This document shows positions 1 to 8,580 of a stretch of DNA of 26,776 bases, piece after piece. The notes beneath the pieces are model-generated. The model saw nothing but the letters and a program-made list of their open reading frames with translations. It was not told the origin of the DNA and did no database searches. Each line of letters starts with the position of its first letter. The first letter of the stretch is position 1. Both the position numbers and the translations under genes were made by a program. The DNA is from JBBPYC01 sp038200275 (GTDB taxonomy: Bacteria; Pseudomonadota; Gammaproteobacteria; Burkholderiales; Burkholderiaceae_C), in contig JBBPYC010000013.1 of the NCBI GenBank assembly GCA_038200275.1, forward strand, positions 1 to 26,776, given 5' to 3'.

Positions 1-1
1 G

Positions 2-514
2 ATCCGCGATGAGGTGTTCTCGCGTCGCGGCGGCCTGTACTTCGGCATCGCCCACCTGCTCGGCTATCCGGCGTCGTATGACCAGCCGCTCTACCGCTTC
101 GCCGACTTCAACGCCGGCCAGTACGCGAGTCGCAACGCCGCGTTCCAGAGCGCGGTGAGCACGCTTGCTGGGGTCGCGCTTGACCTCGACGGCGACCTGG
201 TCGTGCCCGGCGGCGATGCGGCCAAAGTGGGCAGCACCGAGGCCGCCGTACGCGCGATCGGGCCGCGCCTGGGGCTGACCGACAGCCAGATCCGGCAGGC
301 GCTCGAGCAGGAAGGGCAAGCGGCGTTCGAGCAGACGCGGCTGTGGACGCGGGTCTTCGAGCTCGCCGACGCGCAAGCCCGCCGGCCGGTGGCCCGCGCG
401 CTGCTGCCGCGCATCCGGCTGCACAGCCCGAAGATCACGCGCGCGCTGACCACCGAATGGTTTGCGCGGCGTGTGGACGAGCGCTACCAGCGCTGCCGGG
501 GCAAGGGCGGCTGA
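2..514 (+). CDS. DUF1615 family protein, 3' end only (probable lipoprotein)
   Basis: The reading frame is already open at base 2, where it reads IRDEVFSRRGGLYFGIAHLL, and it runs to a TGA at 512-514, so the true start lies upstream of the window. The first internal start-like codon is a GTG at base 14, but the residues before it belong to the same conserved block. The stretch around LLGYPASYDQPLYRFADFNAG and YASRNAAFQ is characteristic of the DUF1615 family, which are cell-envelope lipoproteins of unknown function in beta- and gammaproteobacteria. About 170 C-terminal residues are visible; the signal peptide and lipobox are not. It is probably a host chromosomal gene marking the left flank of the foreign region that follows. 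Confidence 0.8.
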   Translation: MRDEVFSRRGGLYFGIAHLLGYPASYDQPLYRFADFNAGQYASRNAAFQSAVSTLAGVALDLDGDLVVPGGDAAKVGSTEAAVRAIGPRLGLTDSQIRQALEQEGQAAFEQTRLWTRVFELADAQARRPVARALLPRIRLHSPKITRALTTEWFARRVDERYQRCRGKGG

Positions 515-733
515 GTCGGGACGAAGCGGCCGTCGAGTGGGCGTTCAGGAGAGAGTGGTCTGATGATCCGCCACCGACGCGCTGGCGCGTTGTGATGACC
601 ATCGATTCCTGTCGAGGCAGAGGTGCTGGGCAAAAGTCGGCTCGGCTGACGCGGGCGCAGTCGCCAGCACCGCCCGCGGGATCACCTCCCGTAGGGTTTG
701 CACGCCGCGCTGCGCACTTCCACACTGTTGGAC

Positions 734-1462
734 ATGAAGCGCATACCGATCCCAAAGCCGCCCGCCGAGTCGTCGGCGCATGCAGGAGCGAAGGCCACAT
801 TGACACCGAAGCAGCAACGGTTCGTCGACGAGTACCTGACCGATCTGAACGCGACGCAGGCCGCCATCCGGGCCGGCTACAGCGCGCGCACGGCGCAGAT
901 GCAGTCCAGTCGCCTGTTATCGAAAGTTATGGTTCAGGCTGCCGTCAGCGAGGGCCGCGCCGTTCAGCAAAACCGTACTCAGGTCAGCGCCGATCGCGTT
1001 GTGCTCGAAGCCTGGCACATCGCCACTGCAGACGCCCGCGAGTTGGTCGAAGTGTGGGTGCAGGCGTGTGCCCACTGCTGGGCCCACAAACCATCGGGCG
1101 ATTCGGCAATCGATCGTGATCGCTCCCCCGATTCCGCATGCACCGAGTGCTTCGGCGATGGCGAGGCGCAGGTGGTCGTGCACGACGTGCGCACGGTGAG
1201 CCCGGCCGCGGCGGCGCTGTACGCCGGCGCCAAGCAGACGCGATACGGCATCGAAATCCAGATGCACAGCAAGCTCGATGCGATGGAGAAGCTGGCCAAG
1301 CACCTGGGGCTGTACGAGAAGGACAACCGGCAGAAGGCCGATCCGCTGACGTCCCTGTTGCACACGATCGCGAAGGGCAACGGCAACGGGTTCAAGCCGG
1401 TGGCGGATGATCCGGAGCGTGGATTTGAGGTTGAACCTGAGGCTTCAAAAAAGATTAGCTAG
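734..1462 (+). CDS. Phage terminase small subunit (orphan prophage remnant)
   Basis: This 242-residue protein resembles Terminase_2 type small subunits, which bind phage DNA at the packaging site and hand it to the large subunit. Residues 24-70 carry the typical N-terminal DNA-binding block: LTPKQQRFVDEYL, then NATQAAIRAGYS, then a SSRLL segment. An insertion at about 110-145 contains two CxxC pairs (CAHC 112-115, CTEC 136-139) that could hold zinc, as in several Mu-like phage homologues. ATG 734 is preferred over the upstream in-frame ATG at 698 because the conserved part starts close behind it. No large terminase, portal or capsid gene follows; the next gene runs the other way. It is therefore a leftover of a prophage or phage-like island. 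Confidence 0.85.
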   Translation: MKRIPIPKPPAESSAHAGAKATLTPKQQRFVDEYLTDLNATQAAIRAGYSARTAQMQSSRLLSKVMVQAAVSEGRAVQQNRTQVSADRVVLEAWHIATADARELVEVWVQACAHCWAHKPSGDSAIDRDRSPDSACTECFGDGEAQVVVHDVRTVSPAAAALYAGAKQTRYGIEIQMHSKLDAMEKLAKHLGLYEKDNRQKADPLTSLLHTIAKGNGNGFKPVADDPERGFEVEPEASKKIS

Positions 1463-1485
1463 GTTTCGATCGCAATCACTGAACC

Positions 1486-1620
1486 ATGACTGCAACTCGG
1501 CTGCGGCCACACGAACTGAGTCGGCTGGCCCTCGACGAGACAGATCGGTTTTTGAGGCTGATCTCCGGGTCTTGTAAGACCGCTTTCGACTGGTTGACGC
1601 CCTTCGCTGTCACAGGCCTT
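1486..1620 (+). pseudogene. Possible truncated coding remnant after the terminase gene
   Basis: An ATG 23 bases after the terminase stop opens a frame whose first 45 or so residues look protein-like (amphipathic, with a segment LSRLALDETDRFLRL). Beyond about base 1610 the frame runs antisense through the metallohydrolase gene and loses that character. It may be the 5' stub of the gene that once followed the terminase, cut off when the restriction-modification block arrived. No family is recognised and it may equally be chance. Confidence 0.2.
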
Positions 1621-2305
1621 CCACCGCGCCCCCGCTTGAAGCAAGCAACGCCTTGCGTCTTTCGAAATCCGGCATTGCTCGTTCCACGCGCCGCCAGTAT
1701 TCCGGGGTGTGGTGCGGCTCATGCAGATGGGCCAGTTCGTGCACTACCACGTACTCGGCAACCGGCGCCGGCAGCAAGATCGTCTTCCAGTGGAAGTAGA
1801 TCCATTCGCCCTTGCCGCATGAACCCCAGCGGTAGCCCAGGTCTTGCACCCGCACGCCGGCGGGACCGACCTCCATCCTGGCCGAGAAGTCATGCACCTT
1901 GGCGGCAAGCCAAGGCTGCGCGTGCGCGCAATACCAGCGGATCAAGTGTTCGCGGCCGTCAGGCGCCAGCGCTTTGGGCATGACGAACCGTCCGCCGACC
2001 AACTTGATGGGCGCGTCGGATTCGGCCACGAGTCGAAGCCGGAAGTTTCGGCCGAGGTACGCGAACCCTTCGCCGTCGGTGAACATCTTGCGCGGCGTGT
2101 CCTGGCCAAGGGCCTCCTTGCGGGCGAGCTGCTTGTAGACCCACAGGCGCTTGCGCTTCACGAAGTCGCGCAGCCTGGCTTCCGACACCTCGGACGGCGC
2201 TGACAGGATCAACTGGCCGCCGCGGTCGACGATGATCTCGAGTGCACGTCGTTGCTCGCTGCGCCGAACCTCGAAGCTCAGATCGTCGACGGTGAGCATG
2301 TTCAC
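1610..2305 (-). CDS. YgjP-like (DUF45/M48-type) metal-dependent hydrolase
   Basis: This 231-residue protein has the zinc motif HELAH at residues 189-193, followed by HEPHH and PEYWRRV, and an upstream RWGSC block (159-163). That arrangement is typical of the YgjP/DUF45 metallopeptidase-like family. The substrate is unknown. Family members very often sit directly behind hsdR in type I restriction operons, as here. The start is a GTG at 2305 that overlaps the hsdR stop codon by 4 nt (GTGA); an ATG two codons later, at 2299, is an alternative. It is the last gene of the minus-strand operon. Family assignment is firm; a role in restriction is only inferred from position. Confidence 0.85.
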   Translation of the reverse strand: MNMLTVDDLSFEVRRSEQRRALEIIVDRGGQLILSAPSEVSEARLRDFVKRKRLWVYKQLARKEALGQDTPRKMFTDGEGFAYLGRNFRLRLVAESDAPIKLVGGRFVMPKALAPDGREHLIRWYCAHAQPWLAAKVHDFSARMEVGPAGVRVQDLGYRWGSCGKGEWIYFHWKTILLPAPVAEYVVVHELAHLHEPHHTPEYWRRVERAMPDFERRKALLASSGGAVEGL

Positions 2306-5300
2306 ACGCGCATCAGCCGATCGTGGTTTGCCCGCGCCAACTCCATCAGCTTGTCGACCAGCGCTTCGATCTGCGGCGTCGGCATCACGCGCGGCCTCAT
2401 CAGCAGTTCGAAGATCCGCGTGTTCAGCGCATCCTGGGCCGGCTGCCGGTTCGGGCGCCAGAAGTTCGGCACCAACTCGGCGGCGATCGAGTCAACCAGT
2501 TCGACCGTCACATCGACCAGCCGCTGGCGCTCGAGGTCGGTGATCGAGCCGTCTCCCGCCGCCGCATCCACCACCAGACGCAGGAACGGACCGTAGTGCT
2601 CGGGTAGGCCCGGCAGACCATCGTCCGGCGCCACATGACCCGCGCGAAGTTCGGCAACCAACCCGGCCAATGCCTTCGCCAGTTCGGCCCACTGCTGGTC
2701 CAACTTGCCCAGCACATCGCGCAGCCGCTCGCTGAGCTTGCGGTAGGCCACCGGGTCCTGGTCCAGGTGTTCGCGGATGTGGGCGCGGATCGCGTGCTCC
2801 ATCTCGGATGCCTTGGCGCGGTCGTTGGGCTCGCGCGCCAGCTTGCCGCCGAAGTCGGCATCAGTCAATGACATCGGCGGAATCTTCGGGTCCACGCCCA
2901 TCGACACCACATGGTCGTCGATCAGTTTGCGCACCTTGGCGCCCACGTCCTTGCCCAGCACGGGCGTGTCACGGTAACGGTTGCGGGTGCGGGCGTAGAT
3001 GAACGCCAGCTTCTTTGCGTCGGCCGCAAAGGGTAGCCCCTCGGGCCGTGGCAGCACCACGTCCAGCGTCGTCAGGAACGCCTTCAGCTTGACCGCGAAC
3101 TCCGCGCGCAGCCGCTCATCGGCCAACGCTTCGACGCAAGCTTCGGTATCGGTCAGGCTGGTGATCCCGCGGCTGCGGAACAGGTCCATCACGCGCAGGT
3201 GCCGGTCACGCAGCACCGGGATCTCGTCCTTCAGGCTCTGCAGTGCACCGTCGATGTCGTCCTCTGCGTAGACATTCAGCGCCTCCTTCAGATGGTGCGC
3301 CAGTCCGTAGTAGTCCACCACGATGCTGAACTGCTTGCCGTGGCCGGTGCGGTTCACGCGCGCGATGGTCTGCAGCAGCTCGGCTTCACGGATCGGTCGG
3401 TCTAGGTACATCACCCCCTCGATCGGTGCGTCGAAGCCCGTCAGCAGCATCGACTTCACGATCAGAAAGGCCAGCGGGTCGGCCCTGGTCGCGTCGGCGT
3501 GCAGCAGGGGCTGCTTGAAGCGCTTGATGCGCTGCTCCTGCGCCGGGCCGTCGGTCCACGGCTTCCAGGCCGGGTCATCGTTGTTGCTGCCCGAGATGAC
3601 GGGGGCGAACTCGATCCGGGCCAGCACCTCACGCCAGCGCCAAGCCTGCACCTGGGCCTGCACCGCGGGCGGCCGCATGCACAGCGCCTCATCGTCGAGC
3701 GCCTTGTCCTCGGGGCTCAGCGCGTCGGCTTCGGACAGCAGGTCGTCGCGCGCGGCGACGAATGCGTTCAGGTAACGCACCACCGCCAGCCGGCTGTAGG
3801 CAACCACCTGCGCCTTGAAGCCGTTGGGCAGGATGTGGGTGACGTAGTGACGCAGCATGTCGCGCGCTTTGTCGCGGATCAGCTGCGGCGCTTCAAAAAT
3901 CTGGCCCTTGGTGGCGTACCTGGCCTTGATCGCCTCCAGTTCTTCGGGCGTGTGTTCGCGAAACAGGTCCTCAAACAAATCGTCCAGGCTGGCGCCGTCC
4001 TTGACCGCACCGTGCGCTGTGCGGCCCTCGTACAGGATCGGCACGATCGCGCCGTCGGCCTCGGCTTCGCGGATCGTGTAGCGATCGATGAACTCGCCGA
4101 AGATCGCGTGCGTGCGCTTCTTGTTGCCCATCAGGATGGGCGTGCCCGTGAAGCCGATGCGGGCGCAGTTGGGCAGACCCGCCAGCAGCGCGGCCTGCAT
4201 GTCGCCGGCCTGGCTGCGGTGGGCTTCATCGACCAGCACCAGGATGGCCTCGTCGTCGTTCAGCACTTCAGGTAGGTAGGGGCTTGGTCCCGGCTCGTGG
4301 AACGCACCCTTCGGCAGTTCCTCCACCTTCAAGCCGGGCTCACCCACCGCATCCCCGCCGCGCTGCTTCTGAATCATGCCGAACACGATTTCGGGTCCGC
4401 GGCGGCGCAACTGGCGCTTGAGGTCCTCGGTCGACGTGGCGCGCAGCACGTTCTGGCCGGTCAGCGTGGCGGTTTCGGAGAGCTGGCGTTCCAGGTCGTT
4501 GCGGTCGGTCACCACCACCACCTTGAAGCGGCGCAGCAGCGCGTCGGTGCGCAGCCTGCGCATCAAAAACACCATCGTCAGGCTCTTGCCCGAACCCTGG
4601 GTATGCCAGACGATGCCGCCGCGCCGGTCGTGTTCACCGTCCTGGCGCCGAGTCGGGCCGGTGCGCAGCCGGTGAATGGCGCGGCTCACAGCGCGGTACT
4701 GCTGATAGCGGCAGACCGACTTCACCGTTTGCCCATCGGCAGCCATGAACAGCATGAAGTGCCGCACCACGTCCAGCAGATGTGCGGGGCGCAGCAGGCC
4801 GGCCACCAGCCGCTCCTGCTCGGAGAGCTGCGCCTTGCCGAGCGCGGCGGCCACCTCGGCCTCGGTGCCTTGGCCGTCGGGGCCGACCACGGTCTTCCAG
4901 GCGGCGTAGTGGCGGAACGCGGCGCCGATGCTACCGACGCGCGCCTCATCGAAGCTGGTGGCGATGAGCAACTGATTGGTGTGAAACAGCGGCTCGTTGC
5001 CCTCGTTGTCCTCCACCTCGCCGCTCGCGCGCCGCTGGTTGCTGTAGCGGCGCAGCTGATCGATCGCATCGGCCAGCGGCTCGGGCACGCTCGGGCTCTT
5101 GCATTCCACCACCACCAGCGGGATGCCGTTCACCAGCAGCACCAGGTCGGGCACGATAAACGCCTTGCCGCGCGTGTAGCCCGGCGGGCAGTCCACCCGG
5201 CACTGGTTGACGACGGTGAACGTGTTGCGCTCGGGCTGCGCCCAGTCGATGAAGTGGACGGTCTGGCTGCGGCCGCCGTCCCAGCCGGGCAGGCCTCCCA

Positions 5301-5604
5301 CCGTCACACCGCCCAACAATAACTCCGTCGCCGCCTGGTTGGCTTCCATCAGCCGATGCGCGGGGATGCGGGTGATGGCGGCCACCGCCTGAGTGAGTCG
5401 TTCGTCGTCGAGCCAGGGCCGGCCTGCCGCATCGAGGTTCAGCGCGTGCACTTGCCGGCGCAGCTCGGCCTCTTGAATAACGTCAGCGAAGCTGGTGCGG
5501 CCTGTCTTGGCAGGGGTGTCGATGTCGCCCTCGACATAGCGCCAACCCATCGTGAGCAGTTGCTCAACAAACGGTTTTTCAACGGTTTCAAGTTCCCAGC
5601 CCAT
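2302..5604 (-). CDS. hsdR: Type I restriction enzyme subunit R (HsdR)
   Basis: HsdR is the ATP-driven translocase and nuclease of a type I restriction complex; it cuts unmethylated DNA once bound to HsdM2HsdS. The 1100-residue protein looks complete. The N-terminal PD-(D/E)xK nuclease is seen as VPDLVLL at 151-157 and VVECKS at 165-170. The helicase core follows with Walker A QGSGKS (336-341), VTDRNDLERQL (365-375), DEAH (459-462), GFTGTP (484-489), then LLTGFDAP and QTIARVNR (motifs V and VI). A long helical C-terminal region completes it. The ATG at 5604 is preceded by a purine-rich GCGAGG. It is separated from the upstream AlbA_2 gene by 73 bp of tandem repeats and overlaps the next gene by 4 nt. 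Confidence 0.95.
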   Translation of the reverse strand: MGWELETVEKPFVEQLLTMGWRYVEGDIDTPAKTGRTSFADVIQEAELRRQVHALNLDAAGRPWLDDERLTQAVAAITRIPAHRLMEANQAATELLLGGVTVGGLPGWDGGRSQTVHFIDWAQPERNTFTVVNQCRVDCPPGYTRGKAFIVPDLVLLVNGIPLVVVECKSPSVPEPLADAIDQLRRYSNQRRASGEVEDNEGNEPLFHTNQLLIATSFDEARVGSIGAAFRHYAAWKTVVGPDGQGTEAEVAAALGKAQLSEQERLVAGLLRPAHLLDVVRHFMLFMAADGQTVKSVCRYQQYRAVSRAIHRLRTGPTRRQDGEHDRRGGIVWHTQGSGKSLTMVFLMRRLRTDALLRRFKVVVVTDRNDLERQLSETATLTGQNVLRATSTEDLKRQLRRRGPEIVFGMIQKQRGGDAVGEPGLKVEELPKGAFHEPGPSPYLPEVLNDDEAILVLVDEAHRSQAGDMQAALLAGLPNCARIGFTGTPILMGNKKRTHAIFGEFIDRYTIREAEADGAIVPILYEGRTAHGAVKDGASLDDLFEDLFREHTPEELEAIKARYATKGQIFEAPQLIRDKARDMLRHYVTHILPNGFKAQVVAYSRLAVVRYLNAFVAARDDLLSEADALSPEDKALDDEALCMRPPAVQAQVQAWRWREVLARIEFAPVISGSNNDDPAWKPWTDGPAQEQRIKRFKQPLLHADATRADPLAFLIVKSMLLTGFDAPIEGVMYLDRPIREAELLQTIARVNRTGHGKQFSIVVDYYGLAHHLKEALNVYAEDDIDGALQSLKDEIPVLRDRHLRVMDLFRSRGITSLTDTEACVEALADERLRAEFAVKLKAFLTTLDVVLPRPEGLPFAADAKKLAFIYARTRNRYRDTPVLGKDVGAKVRKLIDDHVVSMGVDPKIPPMSLTDADFGGKLAREPNDRAKASEMEHAIRAHIREHLDQDPVAYRKLSERLRDVLGKLDQQWAELAKALAGLVAELRAGHVAPDDGLPGLPEHYGPFLRLVVDAAAGDGSITDLERQRLVDVTVELVDSIAAELVPNFWRPNRQPAQDALNTRIFELLMRPRVMPTPQIEALVDKLMELARANHDRLMRV

Positions 5605-5627
5605 GCGCGCCTCGCGTTATATGCCAG

Positions 5628-5678
5628 GAGCCCATAGCGGCTCATAGAGGCTCATAGGAAGTTCATAGGAGCCCATAT
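5628..5678. repeat. Five tandem 10-11 bp repeats upstream of hsdR
   Basis: Five consecutive imperfect units, gagcccatag, cggctcatag, aggctcatag, gaagttcatag and gagcccatat, fill most of the gap between the AlbA_2/ATPase stop codon and the hsdR start. The period is about one helical turn of DNA, and the consensus is roughly ggctcatag. The array lies about 24-74 bp upstream of the hsdR ATG, where it could act as an operator array or change length by slippage. Function is inferred. Confidence 0.75.
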
Positions 5679-7342
5679 CAGCCACCCGCCACTGGCGTGT
5701 AGCTGGCCCAGCGCCGCTCACCGTGCTGCACCAACAAGCCCTGCGCCTTGAGACGCTTCAACAGCTTGGCTGCCTGGTCCTGCGAAATCCGGCACAGCGT
5801 CACCACTTCCGCGCGCGCCACACGACCATGCTGGCGCGCGTAGTTCAAAACCAACTGCTCGTGTTGCAAAGCGCTGAAACCTGCCTGCCGCGTATAGGCG
5901 GCCTTGTCGCCACTGGCCCCGTAGACACTTGGCGCCAGGGTGTACGTGCGCCCTTTGGTGGCGCCATGGGCCTGCACCAGGCCCGCCTCCAGCAAGGTTT
6001 CCAGGGTTCGCTTGGCCTGGGTCGCATCGCGCTGGATGTGCATCGCAAAGTCTTCGGAGGTCAGCCGCTTCAGCTCACGCAAGGCGGCCAGTGCGATCAG
6101 GCTGTCGATAGGCAACGCCGTGCCGCGACGGCCTTCTTCGGCCACCACCAGCTTCAGAAACGCTTCGTCGGCGTCCACCGTGGCCAGCCGCAGCACCACG
6201 CTCTGCGCATCGGTGCGGCGATAGTCCGGCTCGGGCCGGCCGAAGCGCAGCATGCCGCGGTAAATCTTGTCGACGCCGCGGCCCGAGCGTTCCACCACGC
6301 CCACCCGTTTCATCGCATCGGCCAGCGCACGGTTGCGCGGTCGTGGCTCGGTCGTCAGCAGGTTGGCCAGTGTCACGCCGTCCACCAAACCACCGGGATT
6401 GCTGATGGTCAGGCCTTCGTCGTCCAGCCGCACATGCACCGCGCCCAGGCGGTGGTAGTCGCGGTGCACCAGCGCATTCGCCACCGCCTCGCGGAAAGCG
6501 CCCAGGTCCACGCGCGGCACGGGCACGCGAAACAGGCCCACCTGAATCTCGCGCTCGGGGTTGTAGGGGCGGAAGTTGGTCTCCAGCCAGTCCAGCGCTT
6601 TCAACAGCGGAAAGCGGCGGAATTCGTTGAAGCCCACCGCTTCGCGCGCCAGCACTTGAAAGGCAAATTCGTGCGTCAGCACCAGGTCGCGCAGGGCTTG
6701 TTCACGGCCCACCAGCAGCAGGCCGGTGAGCGTGGGCACACGCGTGCCGTCGGCTTGGCGCACGGTCAGGCCCAGGGCACCGTCCAGCGCTTCGTCGTCC
6801 AGTTCCAGCAATACCCGGTCGCCGCCGTACTGATGCACGTTCTGGCGCAGGCGCTCACGCTCCAGCGGGTCCAGGTCCCCAAGCGTTGCGCCGGCCACGG
6901 GCTGGGCCGAGACATCGGCCAGTCCGAAGTGCGCGGCGCGGCTGGCGCGGTCGTGCGGCAGCATCGGCGCGCATTCGGGTTTGCCGTCGTGTTTCAGGCG
7001 GCGACGCAGGTAGACGCCGCTGCTGGTGGCCACCTCGGCGCTGGCCTTCGGCACTGCGATGTGAGCCACGGCCACTCCATGCAGATCGACCGATGTGACG
7101 GTGACAGCCACCGACGGCGAGGTGCGGGCCGCCACCAGACCACTCAGGCCGGCTAGCTGCAGGTGCTCAGCATGCAGGCCGGTGGGTGTGCAATCGTCTT
7201 CCACGCCCAGCCACAGCTCGCCGCCTTCGGCATTGGCCAAGCAGACCACGGCCTCGACCAGATCGTTGTCGGACAGGCGCTTGCGGTCGCTCTTGAACTC
7301 GACTGTCAGCGATTCGCGCGGAGGCAGTGGTGGCGAAGTCAT
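5678..7342 (-). CDS. AlbA_2/Schlafen-type DNA-binding domain and GHKL-ATPase protein
   Basis: The 554-residue product begins with an AlbA_2 (Schlafen AlbA) nucleic-acid-binding domain, seen as TVEFKSD at 13-19 and LANAEGGELWLGVED at 35-49. A HATPase_c_4 module follows, with FREAVANALVHRDYH at 283-297 and ISNPGG at 313-318, then RSGRGVDKI at 352-360. The C-terminal 60 or so residues look like a winged helix. Such proteins are common companions of type I restriction genes and are thought to be regulators; the exact role is unknown. The ATG at 7342 overlaps the hsdS stop by 4 nt (ATGA). An in-frame upstream start at 7423 would lie inside hsdS and is unlikely. It is placed between hsdS and hsdR, and the hsdR-proximal repeat array lies right behind it. 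Confidence 0.85.
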   Translation of the reverse strand: MTSPPLPPRESLTVEFKSDRKRLSDNDLVEAVVCLANAEGGELWLGVEDDCTPTGLHAEHLQLAGLSGLVAARTSPSVAVTVTSVDLHGVAVAHIAVPKASAEVATSSGVYLRRRLKHDGKPECAPMLPHDRASRAAHFGLADVSAQPVAGATLGDLDPLERERLRQNVHQYGGDRVLLELDDEALDGALGLTVRQADGTRVPTLTGLLLVGREQALRDLVLTHEFAFQVLAREAVGFNEFRRFPLLKALDWLETNFRPYNPEREIQVGLFRVPVPRVDLGAFREAVANALVHRDYHRLGAVHVRLDDEGLTISNPGGLVDGVTLANLLTTEPRPRNRALADAMKRVGVVERSGRGVDKIYRGMLRFGRPEPDYRRTDAQSVVLRLATVDADEAFLKLVVAEEGRRGTALPIDSLIALAALRELKRLTSEDFAMHIQRDATQAKRTLETLLEAGLVQAHGATKGRTYTLAPSVYGASGDKAAYTRQAGFSALQHEQLVLNYARQHGRVARAEVVTLCRISQDQAAKLLKRLKAQGLLVQHGERRWASYTPVAGG

Positions 7343-8580
7343 GCGGGCGCGGCGGTGCTCAGGAGCGGGGTGACGCGGACGCGACCGGTGAGCAGGTCGC
7401 CCATGAGGCCAGATTTCAGGCACCTAAACTTGATTGCCTCAACATCCAAATCCCGTTGAACCGCCTCGTGCGCAGCTACTACTCTGACGATCCGCTCCTG
7501 TTCTTCCGTCTGCGGTCTTGCCACCATCAGCGGATGAATGTCATTCCGGTTGAGCGATGGCGAACCAGACTTGGTGCCGTATCGGCCGAGTTGCATGTGA
7601 TCAAACAGGTGAAACACAAACCTCACCGCATTGCCGAAGAAGTTCGTGACGAATAGGCTGGTGTCATGCGCCCAGAAGTCGGTTTCGACATAGTGGACAG
7701 TACCGATGGAGCCCTTTCGCCCAACGATCACGTTAGGGCCGCGTGAGGTTGCGACGCTGTGGTGCCCGATGACGCCAGACGACGAAATGACTGGGTACGG
7801 CCCGTGCCTGAAGTTTGTAGCAACGATGTCGTGCCCCCGCTGCAGACTCGCCAGCTTCCCAAGTTGCACTGGCTCCCACTCCCTTGGAATCCATCCCAGC
7901 GGCGAGTCCTTGTAGAGATGGGGCGCTTGGCTCTGCGGCGGGCGCAGTTCGCCGTTGTCGTCGATGCCGCGGGTCAGGAGGTCGTGCAGCAGCCCCTGCT
8001 TGACCTGCTTGAGCTTCTCGACGATCGCCTCGGTCTGGCGAATGGTGGTGTCGAGGGTGTCGAGAATCTTGGCGATCTGTCTTTGCTCTCCTACATCGGA
8101 CGGGTGGTCGAACGCAATCCGCTCGATAGATCGAGGGTCAAGCATGAGTACAGTCGTCCCGCGGGCGTGTTGCCGGAACGCGGCGCGTAAGCGTGGCAAG
8201 CGCAGTAGGTGAAATAGGAACCGAGCATCGCAATCGTCGGTGAAGCGAAGCGCCGTGACGTGGTGCGAACAGACCACATCAAAGCCTCCGAGGCTTGATG
8301 GCACCAGTGCCGGCGCTCCGATGATGTCGCCATTCCTGGTCACGTCGGTGTTGGCGATGACCAAACAGTTGTCACCCAAAATATCGGCTTCGCTCACGGC
8401 GCCGGAGAAAAACTTCAGCCCGCGCTCGTTGTAGCCGCCGTCCTTCAAAAAGGATTTCATGTTCAGATACGGCCGCGCGCCATCGGCAGAGTCCGAGAGC
8501 GTGCTTAGGTCGTATGAAAGGCCGCGACGAAACCTCGCCTTCTGCCCAAGAGTGGAGGTCCGCTAGGGAGAGTCAGACAT
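7339..8580 (-). pseudogene. hsdS: Type I restriction specificity subunit (HsdS) with in-frame amber codon 6
   Basis: HsdS sets the DNA target of the type I complex. An ATG at 8580-8578 overlaps the hsdM stop and reads MSDSP, then TAG (8565-8563), then continues in frame as RTSTLGQKARFRRGLSYDL, a normal start of target domain 1. The frame stays open to 7339, giving 413 codons in all. Target domain 1 is followed by the central helical spacer (EQRQIAKILDTLD to KQGLLHDLL) and target domain 2 (EWEPVQLGKLASLQRG onwards). No ATG, GTG or TTG lies between the TAG and ATG 8460, and starting at 8460 would remove about 40 residues of target domain 1. A TGG (Trp) to TAG change is the simplest origin. The gene is probably inactive unless the amber is suppressed or is a sequence error. 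Confidence 0.85.
8563..8565 (-). other. Premature amber codon in hsdS
   Basis: The codon reads TAG on the minus strand and lies exactly in frame with ATG 8580 and with the long hsdS frame. One base change would restore Trp (TGG) or Gln (CAG). Trp or another aromatic residue just before the LG motif is common at HsdS starts. Confidence 0.85.

Noticed and set aside
1568..1581. Palindrome GGTCTTGTAAGACC as a terminator of the RM operon
   Set aside because: The stem is short and no T run follows on either strand; evidence too thin.
4297..5322. 341-codon plus-strand frame opposite hsdR
   Set aside because: No recognisable family; Gln/His/Ala-rich shadow of the hsdR coding strand.
5723..7156. 477-codon plus-strand frame opposite the AlbA_2 ATPase gene
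   Set aside because: Gln/His-rich composition typical of an antisense shadow; the minus-strand gene has clear domain motifs and coupled start.
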